In this document: positions 12,528 to 25,713 of the stretch, piece after piece
Layout of the letters: every line of letters begins with the position of its first letter
How positions within the stretch are numbered: position 1 is the first letter of the stretch
Assembly (NCBI GenBank): GCA_036924285.1
Contig: JAYKYS010000012.1
Location: forward strand, 3,534,001 to 3,598,000
DNA: 64,000 bases
Direction of reading: 5' to 3'
Source: Asterella californica
Lineage: Eukaryota > Streptophyta > Marchantiopsida > Marchantiales > Aytoniaceae
Made by a program: the position numbers and the translations under genes
The notes under the pieces: generated by a model
What the model was told of the DNA's origin: nothing
Databases searched by the model: none
What the model saw: only the letters and a program-made list of their open reading frames with translations

Positions 12528-14279
12528 CGAGCTAAACCCCGCTGTAAGTAGTTTGAGACTAGCGTAGTGCTTACTAATCACCTCCAGTTCCCAAATTGGA
12601 ATCAGAATCTGAGTACCGGCCTGATCCTAGCTACTCAAGCGCGCAGATCACCACAACGGTTGAGAGAAAGTAAACAGAGGATGCTAAGTAAAATCCAACC
12701 CCCCAACTTTAGTGCTGTCTGCAGAAACTCAGGAACTGTTTTATCATCATAAGACTGAAGGAAAGAAGTAAATTGTGGGTTTTATGTATTGAGATGACTT
12801 CTCGAATCTGAAGAATAGTGCTCGCTCTAGTCCCCCTTGTACCCAAAAGTAGTTCGAGGATAATGGTAGATCCAAACCAAAACAAAAATAGTCCTAAGGT
12901 CGGATTAAGTTTAGATTAAAAAAAATAAAAATTGAAAAATTCTCTTTTATGTTGCTGTACTATATCCGGTGGAGATGTTGATGTAAGCTTTCGCAGATAT
13001 AGAAAGACACAAACAGAACTTATCACATTTATATATTGTCTGATAAAAGCGCATGGTTTTTTACTTTTCATGTAGTAAAACTTAGTCCATGCAAAACTAA
13101 TACAGACGTGTGTGTAACAGTCCAAACAACTCATTTTACGTAGCTGGGCACTGAAAGTTTTTGGCTCATCAGAGAGAAAGAATTTTCAGTCTCTAATATT
13201 ATTATTAGAGATTTAAAATTATTATTAAATTACTATTGAGAATAAAAGTAATTGCGTGTTGATAAGGAAAAGATTGCTGTGCCCGAGAGAAGAATATCCG
13301 AAGGAGTTGCAAAGAAAATCAAATATCTTTTAATTTATAATAATGCTCAATAAATCATGTTAAGTACTGTTGAATATTTGTTATAACATTACCTAACAAG
13401 GTGTTTACATATATGAAACTGCGAGGTTATGTATTTGGTAAATAAAAAATGAAAATAGTGAGAGACAACCAATTAAACACTAAAATGCAAGGGAAGTAAA
13501 GTGAACAGCATTACATTCCAAGTTAATCACCTAATCACAGTTCAGTTCAAGTATTAAAGTGTCTTTTTATTTTCAGAATATATTATTTATCTTCACAACG
13601 AATCAGATGTACTCTTGTAGTATTTTAACTCTATTTTCATTCTTAAACTACCCTCTCTAAGTCTTCTGGGGTGTATGAGTTTATTCTGGTCAGACATTCA
13701 TTAGATTAACTCTCTAAATCTTCATTAAATCATCTGCCATGCGCTGCCATGCACGCGGAGAATATGTGAGTTTTGAACAATCCCCTTTGAATAATATTTT
13801 ACTCCTGCGGTAAACTTGTCGTTTTCTTCATTGCTGGCTGGTATTGCAAAATAGATGGTTAGCTATGCAAATGCATAACAATAAACAAATGGTCCTCAAC
13901 ATCGAGAAGGAAAAACAGCCTGTTTTGTGCATTTTTGTAAGCGGCCTCTAGATTGTAATAAAATCGGAGGGATAGTGTCACATAAACACTCTGTAGGTTC
14001 CATTTCGCTTGACGTGGCGAAAAGGCGTTCAGACACTCTAACGCGGAACTGACTTATGTACCGTTGTCGGACCAGTCATGTTGCATCCCAAAAAGCTCGG
14101 TTGGCCGGTGGTCCTAAGGTACCTGAAACGCGCCTAAGATCCAGAAGTAAAGCCAGATAACACGACAGACAAGAACAGGAAAAGAAGAAAGGTACCAATA
14201 ACAGAGAAGAAAAGGAACGGAGAACGGATACCCACTACTGTACTGCTATTCCAGTTCGCTATTAAAAATCATTCGGAAT

Positions 14280-14600
14280 TGGGCCCAAACTTGTGGTGAA
14301 ACGAGCGAATATCATGCTGGATGAACTCCGGGAACTTTTATTCGCTTAATGATATCGAAAATATATATAAATGTTAAGTAAATATATATATATTAACTAG
14401 ATATAAAAAACTAAAATATTTTATAAATATTATCTATTACCCATGCCTGGAAACACGGAAAGAGTAAGAGATAACCCATAAGTATTGCCCTCAGTGTCGC
14501 GTTTCAGAAGATACAAGTCCGGGAGTCCACAGTCGTTAATACGTTAATATAATGTGATGTTAATTTAATACCTAACTCTTCTTGCCGGAAAAATACGAGC
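14280..14600 (+). repeat. dispersed repeat R1, copy b
   Basis: The best plus-strand copy of R1. Shared landmarks with the reverse complement of 38440-38745, in order: GGGAACTT, AAAATATATATAAATGTTAAGTAAA-like block, ACCCATAAGT, a GCTTCAGAAG / TACAAGT block, and TTAATTTAATACCTAAC with TTCTTGCCGG. The last landmark is the same sequence as one arm of the composite palindrome, so the palindromes are probably one end of R1. Confidence 0.6.
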
Positions 14601-15250
14601 AAATGTACTGAGTACAGTTATAGCGAAATACCTTAGTATTGCGTATTACGGTACTTACATATTTCTTGCTCATGTGAAGTAAATTTAGTTCCATAACAGT
14701 AAAACTAACCAATACTACCATTAAAAGAATACCACGGAAGCAAAATATGGTGATTGAAACTCGACACTATCAAGCAAAACTCGAGAAAGCACGAATCGGT
14801 CAGAACTTCTTGTTAATAAATTAGCATCCAAAGTGCAGTTCTTGCCGAGAACGAGAAGAAGACAAATGTGAAAAGCGCTGATAAAATAAAAAATTATGAT
14901 TCCAGACGTAAGGATATTTAAACTTCTTCGTTGCCTTTATCTTTCACTCAGAATAAATTCTTACGTGAATTTATTACTTGGACAAAAAAATGAGAACTTT
15001 CGGTATTTCCTTATCTCATGATAGGAGGTGAGACTTCAAATGGAGAATTAGCATCACTTCAACTCAGTCGGCTGGCGCGGGTTGCAGCGTGCTGTTTTTG
15101 GCTGCTTGGCCTGTTGTAAGTATTTAGTTTTATTTCAAATTATTTTTTTAGAACTATTCCATATATAACATAAAAACCTGTAAGTATAACGCAGTGAGGC
15201 AGTCCGCAATTCTCATATATGTCATCTTTTCAGAGTATTATAATGAATAA

Positions 15251-15317
15251 GTTTAATTTATGAACTAACCCTTCCTTGCATATTCTCCTCTTCCGAACTT
15301 GGAAGAGGTGAATATGC
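15251..15317. repeat. composite palindromic element, copy 2
   Basis: Half of the first module (TTTAATTTATGAACTAACCC) is followed by the second palindrome at 15278-15317, GCATATTC and CCTCTTCC pairing with GGAAGAGG and GAATATGC around GAACTT. See copy 1 at 5274-5376. Confidence 0.65.
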
Positions 15318-16139
15318 GAGGAAGTGTACATAATAACTTCTTGTTAATGATCAGAGATCAGCGATTTGGAATAGCAGTACATTATTAACATATAATAACT
15401 GCTAGTTGTGAAGTACAGTTATGACCAATAGTTGACAATCCAAATATTTTCTTCTATTAAATGGAAAGCTTTTATCAACATTCAGGACTGGGACAGAAAA
15501 ATTAAGCTCACTTAGAACAAATAAAGATTACATCGACATAACTTGCCCACACATGGAACATCCTTTGACAGGTTTTATCTACTGTTCCGCAACCCAGTCG
15601 GGAGCTCAACTCCAAGAACTTCCACGTGCCAAGGCAGTATCGGGGAGAATATTCGATATTTCTATGATATCTTCAGGTACGAAGTAAGTACAAAAGTAGA
15701 AGTAAGAACTGTTCAGAATCAAGGATGCATTCAGAAAGTTCATACTAGATCACTAAAAGGTTGAGCAACTGTTTACTATAAACCATTCATAGGAGGTACA
15801 CCAGATTATCACATTGACTCGTTCCCTTGTTGTGATCCAACAACTGATGATTTCCTTGCAAATTCATGAGGATCGTCGGCAGCAGCAACCACGCGCCAAG
15901 GTTAATGCACCTTTCAAGTGAAGTGCAGGAAGAATCTTTGTGAAGGCTTTATGGGATGCAATACGATGCGACTGAATGGATAAATAATACCTCCTCAAGT
16001 ACCTAAACGGATCATGACAGGATGGAAGGAAGTTCAGGGCACTCACAAATCAGCATGAGACTTCAGGTCAAGAGAGAGTAGCACATGGACAGACCTCAGG
16101 AGTCTCACTCTTGTAGTCATGTACCGTTACACCACAAAA

Positions 16140-16520
16140 GTTGTTTCTGGGTCCAAAAGGGATCCTCACTGTTTGCATGGGAAGTTATATCAGATTGTGG
16201 ACCCTCTTAACTTTGGCTCCTTGTGGGGTCAAGGACCAAAAGGCTTCTTGGAAGATCGATAATAAAGGGTTGGAGCACGGACCCACTTGCGATTTTTTAT
16301 TAGCTCAAGATCTTGTTGATCTTAGAACTGATGTGGGATAACCACTTACTTGGAGTATTTGTGGATGGTGTCTTTCATAACGCTGGATACTACTACATTC
16401 AGGTGTGGTAGACTAAGAGGAAAGATTCACTAGCTTTCATTAGTCCCACCACTCACAATTAGTCACAATCTGTTGCTTTTCATGTCAGTAGGACTATAGT
16501 GCAAACCTTCACAAGTTTTC
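16140..16520 (+). pseudogene. possible LINE endonuclease remnant
   Basis: Broken frames give short pieces reminiscent of the end of a LINE apurinic endonuclease: DLVDLRTDVG followed by PLTWS, then after about 120 bases a piece like SQSVAFHV where 'SDH-P' is expected. The order and spacing fit, but each match is short and interrupted by stops, so this may be coincidence. Confidence 0.25.
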
Positions 16521-19500
16521 ACGAGAAGTTGAGACATAGTTCTTTATAGACCTTTGGCCAAAGAATAGACCAATGATGTGATCTAGAAACCATTTGTCCC
16601 TTGCTTTCCAGATTTCGTGTAAGGCGTCAGGAAGTCGAAAAACTTGTTTAGGTAAACCTTTGAGGACTAACAATCTAACAAGACACACTAATAACCGGAG
16701 GACAGTTCCTTCTTTCTTATGCCAAGAGAGTATACCTGCTGTGTGGGCCGTGGTGGTTTAAGTAACTATCCTCTTCAGTCGACCCTATATATGAGATCAG
16801 AACAGCATGCTCGCTCTTGAATTCACAGACGGTTCCTGAATCAACCTAGCGTCGAGGATTGAAGTTCAAAGACGATGTAACTGGTGAGACACGTATAACC
16901 ACAATGAGTAGCAGTGGGAATCGACGGAGTGCGTTGCTTGTCTCCCCTAGAAAGAAAGCTCGTAAAAAGTCTAATTCCAACCTATTCTGGTCTAAGGTCC
17001 TAGCGTATAAGTTTCAGTTAAACTAACCTGAAATATTACGCATAAACCTTTCATCAAGGAGAGGAAACGAGAGAGTTAGTTGCATGCTGACACGGAACGC
17101 AGAGCGTGAGCAAACAAGGAAACGCGAGTCAAAGGAGCATGGAATTGCTGACTCCTCCGGGGAGTAGAGTTGAGTAAGTCTCTTGCTGTGACAAGATACA
17201 TCGATCAGATGAGAGCAACCTTGTTGTCACCTACTTGACATCCACACATTTACTGGTGGCTCACCTAGCCTTCCGCCATAGCATGTAAACATCTAAAACC
17301 TGTCGATTTACACTATGTCCAGACCAACAGAGGCCACAAATGACGACCCAAACCCCAAAACTTTCCTCGTCTTCCTTTTGTTGTACGTAGACGGACAGTG
17401 GTCTGTGACTGAGTCTACGATACTGGATCCAAAATGACAAGAAAAGGGAGACAAACCACCATATCCCGAAGCAAGCAAGTTTTCTGCCGCGCGAGAGGAT
17501 ATTGAGAATCTTGAACAAGTAATATGGTTGATTTGACTTCTTCAGTTGTATCTCTTGCTTTAATTTGTCTTTATTTTACTGGCTAAGCGAATTTCATTAC
17601 ACGTGCTTGGCGATGCTTAGAGTGCTAGACTGGAAGAAAGCACAACAGTGTTAGTCTTCCATAAATTGGAAAAAGAAACTTCTCCTCAACCAGGAAGTTA
17701 GCTAACAAACTCTGTACGTGTTAGAGATTCAACTCATTCCAGCGACCATTCAACACAACAGTTTCTTTTTAATGTCGTAAATGGAGAAAAGTGGAGCCGA
17801 TGCTTCCAAAGGTGTGAAACCGATTGCTCAAGAAGTAAGAAGATTCTACCTTGGAGTGAACCTGATAGGGTCTTCATATAGATGCAATTAGACGGGCACT
17901 TGCATGTCCATGTGCGCCGGTTGTCTCCTCCTTGCACACCGCGTAAAATTTGGTCCAAGCTCCCTAGACCGTCGGCGTCAATCTTCAGGCTTCTGTAAGT
18001 GTGTATCGTCCGGTATCCTGAGAAAATGATCGTCGGTTGCTTCCATAGTTTCTGCCACTGACAAAAAACTATATCTTTTGAGTGGTGCGGCAGTACGCAG
18101 AACGGGAATCGGGATACATGTATGAAGTTCTTCATCTCGCTCGACTTTGTACATAAGTGGCCGCGGGCGGGCGGGCCCGTCAAGAACAGTTGGCCTAGCA
18201 TCTATCCGCTGTGGAGCAGCATAGAGTAGTTACGGTTCCTCTGACAAGAATTATTTGCTCAGCGACGGCAGGACGAGGCTATTAGGGACCAACCCAAGAC
18301 CGTCAACTTCACTACGGGAGTTACATCCAGCACTGTAACTCGAATCTGATGTGGTTTTATGGAAGTGGATAACTTGGTGTGAGAGTTCTCTCTAGTCCGT
18401 CCTTACAGTTAAAGACAGCGTTACTTTCTGTTTCAAACTTAGTTGTAAGTTCTGAAACATTTCAGTATTAACGATAAACTCTAATTCAAATTGGGTTTTT
18501 AATAATAAATAATAAATACTGTATAGGTAACAGAGAACTAACATTGTTCAAAAGTCAAGTTGCTTGTTCCAACTCACAATCGCAAAAAAGTGTATCGAAC
18601 TGCATAAAGAGTTTACCACAACCGTTAAGTTCAAACGCGTACTTAAAATAATCACAACGTGGAACTCTAACCACGGCGTTCTTTGCTGTTGTAAAATGAA
18701 ACACAACGCGAAAAATTCTTTACAACGTTCCGTGCTAAGTTCTGCGCTGTACTACAAGAGCACGGCGCGGAACACTTTTCGCAGTGTTTCGTATTTTTAT
18801 GGGATGAAATGCAGTTCATATTTCACACGTAATTATATCCATTTCACACTTAATCATGAAGCACGGAACATGGTGTTGACGTTCCACACATCCCAGAAGT
18901 GGACTTGAGGTCATTCAACTTTTGAACGAACGATGAAACCTTGATGTGCATTTATGGCTGACTAATGTGTAAGATTACAAGCATAGAAACATTACGAGAG
19001 TTACGTTCGAAGAGATAGATATTTTAAGTATCACCTCTGGAGGTGATATGTAACATTTACGTCCAATCACTGTAAAAATATTTATGTTGATGACTGTAAA
19101 GCCGTAAACCCCAGGTTTAAATGTCTCTGTTAACATCCATCGTGGATGGATTCTTATGTGTATGACTTGACATTATCAGCATGCAACCGTTTGTGAGTCG
19201 TGACTACAATATAACATTTCTTTGTTACTACATCAAAATGTTGTTTTCAGTATGGATGTCATTTGCTCGCTTCTCTACCAAATCAAGAACTGATTGTTAG
19301 TTGTCCCATAGAAAATATAAACAAGAAATCGTTGTGATTATCTTTGGAAACCTCCGGTGTCATGAGATGTGACAAATATGCATGTGGAGCTTGCAGTCAA
19401 GACTGGAGATGTTGTTCAGGAGGACGTGGTTGAGTCCGCTGGTGATGAGTAGCAAAGCAATGCTCTCGAGGTTGCTAGATAGCAACCAAAAGTTTTGTCT

Positions 19501-20232
19501 GTGATCTCTAGTGTCATGACAGAGGATACTTGAGAGCCTAAGATTGAGATCAAGCTTACAAGAGGAAGGAGACAAAGGTGCATGGGTTCCTAAGAGGTTA
19601 CATGAACTATTTCTGAAAAGATTTGAGTACCTTGAAGAGATCCGGTATACGAATTGAGTTGACTAATGATACATCAATCTTTTGCAAGTATAGTGATCTG
19701 GAGAGATTCTTGATGGATGTTGGGTTGGTGGAAATCTCGTATGGAGAATATGCATCTGTCACAATTATGCTAACCAAGAAGAATATGATAGACAAATGTG
19801 TGAAGACTATTGACTATCAATCGGCAGATGAAGTCCAATAAGTATACCATGCCTACGCTTGAGGAGATCTTTGATGCAATTGGGCAAAGTTTTTCATTGG
19901 ATCTTCGTGCAAGATATCATCATTTGCCGGTTAGAGAGGAAGACAAGATCAAGACAATGTTATGAGAGGTCAATCATCATCGCAAGGATTGTTTGTATCA
20001 GTGGCGATTCTTATCATTTGGGTTAAGAATGCCCTTCTGAGTTCCAAAGAGTTATGCACAAAATCTTTGCAAGATCAGATTTTACTTGATGTTATTATAT
20101 TGATGAATCCTGGTCTACAGTGCTACGGTGGACGAGCATGAGAGACATTTACAAGAGATATTTGAGCGAATGAGAGCTCGTGGGCTGAAGTTGCATCTTG
20201 GAAAGTGTAAGTTCTTCCAAAACAACTGTAGT

Positions 20233-20275
20233 ATCTTGGTCACACCATCTATCCAAGGGATGGTGTGACCAAGAT
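20233..20275. other. perfect 16-bp inverted repeat in family A RT
   Basis: ATCTTGGTCACACCAT at 20233-20248 pairs perfectly with ATGGTGTGACCAAGAT at 20260-20275 across an 11-base loop. It overlaps the codons for the conserved LGHTIYP block, so it may be partly coincidental to coding sequence. Confidence 0.7.
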
Positions 20276-20619
20276 ATATCAAAAGCTTTAGTGGAATTGC
20301 AAGAGCTCTAACCAAACGGACAAAGATGGACAAAGAGTTGCAGTGGAGAGATGAACAAGAGTGAGCTCTTGTAGAGCGCAAGGATATGTTGACATCCGCT
20401 CAAGTCTTGAGGAGATCCGTTAGGAGGCATCCGTTCCAACTACACAATGATTGTAATATGTTGAGACTTGTGGCAGTGCTGACACAATATGATGATGAGG
20501 AAAAGAAGTTTGTGGTAATATACACTGGTCGCTCCAACAATTCAGCAGAGGTTATGTGTAGTTCGTACAAGGCATAGAGAGATCACTTAGTGTAGAAGTC
20601 TCAAAACCACGTGCATCCG

Positions 20620-20930
20620 ACGATTAATTAAAAATAACAATTTTTTAAGATTTGTGTTTAGAATAGTCTTATATTTCAAAAAATAGAATAAATAATATAT
20701 TATTTTAGAAATAAAACTTTTTTCAATCATATAAAATATCATATTTTAATTAAAGTATAAAAAATTCATAAAATTCAGTTTATATAAAATAAAGAGATTT
20801 TTCTGATAAAAAGTATGGATTTTAAAATAAAAATTAACGTTTATATCTTTTTAAAAATGAAGATAATTAAAATAAGATTTTTAGAATCTCTTGATTTTAA
20901 AAGTTTTGCTAAAAAACTGGACCAAGTGTT
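20620..20930. other. AT-rich block interrupting RNase H of family A
   Basis: About 310 bases of very AT-rich DNA separate two halves of the RNase H domain that are contiguous in intact elements. A second block with similar composition lies at 21350-21550, between RNase H and integrase. Both probably are later insertions. I see no open frame or clear terminal repeats in them. Confidence 0.5.
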
Positions 20931-22569
20931 TTCAAAAATCAAGGGAGTGAACCTCGTGGTACGAGGAGCAGTGTTTTGTTGCAATGTGAGCTGTGGCACA
21001 CTTCTGATGTTATCTATTTGGGAACCTTTTTACTCTCATCACTAATCGTTAGCCGCTCAAGTGGTTAATGGAATCCATCAAGCTTAAGGAGAAGCTTGAT
21101 GAGCTCTTATTTTGTAGGAATATGACTTCGTGGTGAACCGTGATGCGAACGGTTTGAGTCAAAATCCATGCAAGAGTCAACAAGATGCGACGGGGGTTCG
21201 TTAGCATGGTGAGACAAATGTGACAGGTTGGCTTATCTCTATCTTTTTTGTCTATGTTGACTTTGTATGTCATGTTATATCTCTGTCATGGCAGAGAGTA
21301 GATGATGAGTCCTCAGACCTTCGAGAGGTCACTAACGGTTTTTGTTATAAACACGTGTAAGAAAAATATATATTTTTAATTATTTTAGCAAAATTAAAAA
21401 ATCTATAATACTAAAATAAACTATTTTTCATCTTTAAATAAATTTCAAAGTAAAAATAGAGTTTTTTAATATAAAAAGATTTTTTTGAGAATATAAATTT
21501 TTATTGATAAAATAAGATATTTTAAATATAAGTTTTTCTAAATAAAAATAGGTTTACAAATACCTCTTGACTCGCACGTGTTATCAGTTAAATACAAAGA
21601 ATTGTCTCGCGAGCTCAGACTTTGAGGATGGAGATGGTTTTATTGACCAGCGAGATATTCATGAGGATGCGATGGCTATGGAATATCTCCGTATTGATGT
21701 AATGGTGAGCATTGTAAGTGTCAAAGTGTGAGATTGTGTCTTCCAGCGAGCTAAGAGGTTCTGAAAAGAAAGAAAATACGTACTTAGGATGTGGGAGGAT
21801 GGAGAGTGCATGTGGTATCGCACTCATTGCAAAGAGCGTAGTTAGTGCGGCATGTCCATGAGGAGTTGGGACATTTTGGAGTGAAGCGCACGTATAACTT
21901 ACTCCAAGGACAATATTTGTGACGTGGTATCCAAATCGACATGCAATTGTTTGTTGGACGTATGTATGATTTGTAACCGAGTACGAGGATCATTCAATGC
22001 TCTTACTCCACAACTACACCCCTTATCAGTTATGAGGTTAGGTTACCGTTGAAGTTCGGATTTACTATTGACTGTATGATGTCGTGTAATGTATGCTTTT
22101 GTAGTGAGAAAAGTTTATGTACGATGATAACGAGCAAGCTAACCCCTTGCTTAGTAAGATGTGCTGCAAGTAAACTAAGGCTCATGTAAGCTAGACTTGA
22201 GGTTAAGCTGCAGCTTAGGTAAGCTGAGCCATAGCTTCAAAAAGGAAGTTTTATGGAAGCAAAAAATTGATGATACCACGTTGTAGAGCTCACTAAGCTG
22301 AACCAAGTAAGACTTGAATCGAAGTGAATGGGATTGCCTTGACAACTATATTTTGCTTAAAGTTAGATGTAAAATTCGAAAGAGGAAACTGCGTGAGGAC
22401 TTGAGGTCTGGTTGGAGTGGAAATCTTAGTATACCAATGCATAGATTTTGGTGCGTAGTATAGTCCAAGAAATTCAATTATTAGAAACGAATATATTATG
22501 ATGAAGATATGCAACTAGAAAAAAAAGAAACCATATAACCTTTCTGCTTTTCTTTTCTTGACGTGTGTG

Positions 22570-22645
22570 GAGTCGGGAGAGTTGGATAGCTCAGTCTTTT
22601 GGTAAACATGAGGTGTGGGGTTAAAATCTCCTTCGGACTCTATGC
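22570..22645 (+). other. degenerate tRNA-like sequence
   Basis: TGGATAGCTCAGTC followed by GAGGTGTGGGGTTAAAATCTC and a 3' piece complementary to the start (GAGTCGGGAG with CTTCGGACTC) mimics a tRNA with A box, B box and acceptor stem. The B box lacks the conserved TTCGA, and the anticodon arm is not convincing. It is best read as a pseudo-tRNA or SINE head lying inside the decayed family A element. Confidence 0.35.
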
Positions 22646-24920
22646 TTCCAGATATTAGATCATTGGGCTATTCACATACAGCTTGGATGTGACTCTCACT
22701 ATGAGATTACGATGGATGCGACTTTGGTCGTACCTAGGAGCTAGAGACAATATCTCTCTTCAATGTAACCCATTTCATATCTTCCTTAATATAACATAAA
22801 TGGGTGACGCTTTCGCATGCACTGGAGTTCAAGCGATGATTACTAGAGGATACTTGAGGATACTTGCGAAAGATGATGAGGAAAATACAAGAAAAGACTA
22901 CCAAGGATACCAAGGAAAAAGAAAGGCTCAAAACTAGAAAGGTGCTACCTAAGGAGGGGCCTTTGCTGCACATTTTTATTTTCTATTGCGATGAACGACA
23001 AAGGAGAACTAGGAGTGAGCCTATATGTTTAGCAGGCCAAATGTAGACTTCTAGTTGGTTTGAGTTGTGAAGGTGATGTAAATTTTTAGGTGTGGTGTCA
23101 GTAGCTGTATGACTACACTTGGATCTGTTAGACTTGAGCTAGATGGCTAGACTAATATGCTGCTGATATGACTACAAGTTATCCAAATGAATATACTTTT
23201 GTGGTGGTTGGATGAGAAGTCGGATAGTAGGAAATTCTTTCGGACCGTGTTTATTGTTAGGCGCATGAGGTGTTTGTGAAGTTTAAGAAAGAGTGGACGG
23301 TTATATCTAAGATTACTGAGGGCTGAAGTGACAAGGGTCCAAAATTTCTTAATCTGTGCACTGCAACTTCCTCCTACGTTAACAAGAGATCCGTAGACTA
23401 GATTTGTTTATAATTTTGTGTTTTGTAAATGTGATCATGATCGTGATCCGGATGTCTTCAAACACTCCAAGTTTTGATGCAAAATAATAGTTGGGTTGAG
23501 AGGGACTGCTAGAAAGAGAGATTTGAAGGGACGAGAAGTATCCAAATTCGTGTTTATGAATGCAGTTTTACCTTGAGAGTTCAGTTCTATACAATACATA
23601 ACAAGAGAGAAGCTAATGAGCATGTAAGCATCACGAAGGATCTTAGTTAACCTAGATCATCTGTAAAGTCTCGGATGTTCATCTCAATATTTTTATATCG
23701 ATCATAACTAAGATCTTGTCTCTCCTAAGAGACTCTCGTCTCAACAACATCATCATCGATATGTATTAGTGATGATGGAGCACTTCTCCAAGTGGATTGA
23801 GTTGGTGGTGTTATCAAAAAAAGTGAGTGAAGAGACATCGTATGCCTTCCTCAATCGAGTGCTCAGTTGTTTTGGTGTTTCAGCCGAAGTGCTAACTGAC
23901 AAAAGCACAAAGTTCCTTGTGAGTTTCAAGTCTTATTGATCAAGCGTTCATTGATCATCGTACTACATCTCGAGATCATTTTGAGACATGATTGGTTGAG
24001 AGAGTTGTTCAAATAGTAAAAAGAGAATTGTGCAAGTATGACTTACAAAAGGATTATTGAAGAGATTGAGATCTTCAGTTATCGTGGTTAACTATGAGAT
24101 ATTGATTTAGTGGGCAAGCATCATTGATATCTTTTCCACTGTACTTTCTGTTATATGATCGAGAACTTGATTTACCAACGGCCATTTTTCATGATTCTGT
24201 TGAGGTTTTGGACCTTGATGACCTCGACATGTGGACGAGAGCATGTTCTTAACATGCAGAGGTGTTTCAGAGAGTTATGTCGATGACGTTTGAGAACTTA
24301 GCAGTTGCTCAACATCTACATACGTTGCAGTATGCAAGAGAGAGAGAGAGAGGAGGTTACTGATCGTCCATATGCAAGTTTCATCATGAGGATTATGTTT
24401 ATTTGCAGCAGACTGCATTGACGACTTCAGCTGCTACCGTAGGACGCACTATCTTATTGTGCATGAGGCGTTATCTTCTGAGGTTCTCATGTTAGAGGAC
24501 CGTGATGATGTTGTTGTTTGGAAGATCATGTGCGTAATTGTGCGTCATGTCATCTTCCAAACATCGATGGTACAATGGACCCAAACTTAGCAGTAGTACA
24601 TGTCAATTTGAGATGCATGCTGTGTAGATCTGCTAGTGGAGCAACTAGCATGTTATTGTGTGATTATTGTTTGAGAAGATAACACATGTCATGTTGGACT
24701 TCATCATCGATGTAGTTCCTCTAGGGCGATGTATATGTCCATGTTGTATATAACGAGATGATCGATTTGACCTTTGTGTGATATGGATAGTAGACAAGCG
24801 ACTAATGATGGAGCGCCCTACCTCCTGATCTTTGCATCCACGAAGATGCATATCACGTAGTTGAGATATATGATTATCTGGAGTTACACGGACCTAACCG
24901 TCAACTAGGGATGATTGTGA

Positions 24921-25110
24921 TATACTTGTCCATGTGTAATCATATGTATGTTGTGTTTATGTGTCGTTTGATCTGAAAACGATGTATGTTGTGTAACAAT
25001 GTGTATGTAACGACTCTGCTAGTTATAGAGTGCAAGGTAGCCAATCTTCTTAAGACTGTTACTCCGGTTAGGAGAAGTTCTTGGTTCATATCTCTTTAAC
25101 AGGAATAGCT
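24921..25110 (+). repeat. 3' LTR remnant of family A (plus copy)
   Basis: Just after the integrase end, AGGGATGAT resembles a decayed polypurine tract, followed by TGTGATATACTTG. This matches the LTR start TGTGGTACACTTG of the minus-strand copy at 53612, and later words (GTGTAACAATGTGTATGTA, AACGACTCTG-TAGTTA, GGTTAG) match in order. The right end is not visible. Confidence 0.6.
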
Positions 25111-25565
25111 TTTCAGGTATATTGTGAGCATTGTTTGAAATAGAACGGAAGAATGATTGAGAAAACTGAAACTAATCCATCAATATGTTTAATGATGAAT
25201 GAATTTTGTAAATAAAAAAAATCAAATTTGAGAGAAATCAAATTTACCCATACAAGTTCATGGAGTAACATACTGCAAAGTGTTTTCATGTCAAATGGGA
25301 GAAGTGGAAATAGCAAACTTATTCAAACAATTCAATTTTAAATCACACCTACTCATTTATTAACCAAATGCGAGCTTCTCCTACAATTGGTCCAAACAAC
25401 ACTTCCACTTTTGAGCGTTCTTCATATTCACATTTCACTAGTAACTTTTTAATTTGTGTTGTAATCTTTCTACCTTGGAATGGCTTGGAATGCATATTCA
25501 ATGGCTTAGGAGAATCTGGGTGAACGCATACACTTCAGGTTTAGTTAAGGTTCAAAGCGCGACGG

Positions 25566-25713
25566 GAGAAACCATTTCAATAAACCAAGTGCGGTTACTC
25601 CCTTCGAGTTGAAGGAATGAAGTCTCCAACAGTAGGAGACGTCCAACAAGATGTAGAGTTCATTCTTCATCTCGATAGGCTTAACCGCAACTGGTTTATT
25701 GAAATGGTTTCTC
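25566..25713. repeat. long fold-back, 32-bp arms (30/32 paired)
   Basis: The arm GAGAAACCATTTCAATAAAC plus 12 further bases (25566-25597) pairs with 25682-25713, with two adjacent mismatches. Pairing continues inward imperfectly (TTCGAGTTGAAGGAATGAA against the reverse of TTCATTCTTCATCTCGA), so the whole ~148 bases can form one hairpin. A diverged copy of the left arm is found near 26041-26070 (TTCAGTAAACCTAGTGCAGT). Size and pairing are compatible with a plant MIRNA-type precursor or a small fold-back transposon; the sequence alone does not decide. Confidence 0.6.

Larger units (their letters stand above)
12540..19340. other. gene-poor stretch, no supported gene
   Basis: No domain-bearing protein is recognised. 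Open frames around 17261-18201 (minus, up to 155 codons) do not match a family I know and have no consistent splice context. The stretch contains one copy each of the R1 repeat and of the composite palindrome, a possible LINE endonuclease remnant near 16140-16520, and a near-perfect 20-base palindrome at 19029-19048 (TATCACCTC / GAGGTGATA). Confidence 0.45.
19350..25110 (+). mobile_element. decayed Ty3/gypsy retrotransposon, family A (plus copy)
   Basis: Pol blocks appear in the expected order but in many frames. RT begins near 19848 (PTLEEIFDAIGQ) and includes FERMRARGLKLHLGKCKFF near 20165-20220 and LGHTIYP just after. RNase H follows (FQLHNDCNM, then RSNNSAEV, 20420-20570) and continues after an AT-rich interruption with QPLKWLMES near 21050 and DANGLSQNPC near 21150. 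The integrase zinc-binding region HVHEELGHFGVKRTY lies near 21850, and the integrase core with EHFSKWIEL and EVLTDKST near 23780-23910. The C-terminal region (NCASCHLPNIDGT) is near 24530-24575. A typical element of this type has one long gag-pol frame; this copy has dozens of stops, so it is a fossil. Boundaries are approximate; the 3' LTR starts near 24921. Confidence 0.8.

Noticed and set aside
17734..18201. 155-codon minus-strand frame
   Set aside because: No recognisable motif, no flanking splice signals, and the length is within chance for this much sequence.
22570..22645. Functional tRNA gene
   Set aside because: The T-loop lacks TTCGA and the arms do not pair fully; it lies in a decayed transposon.
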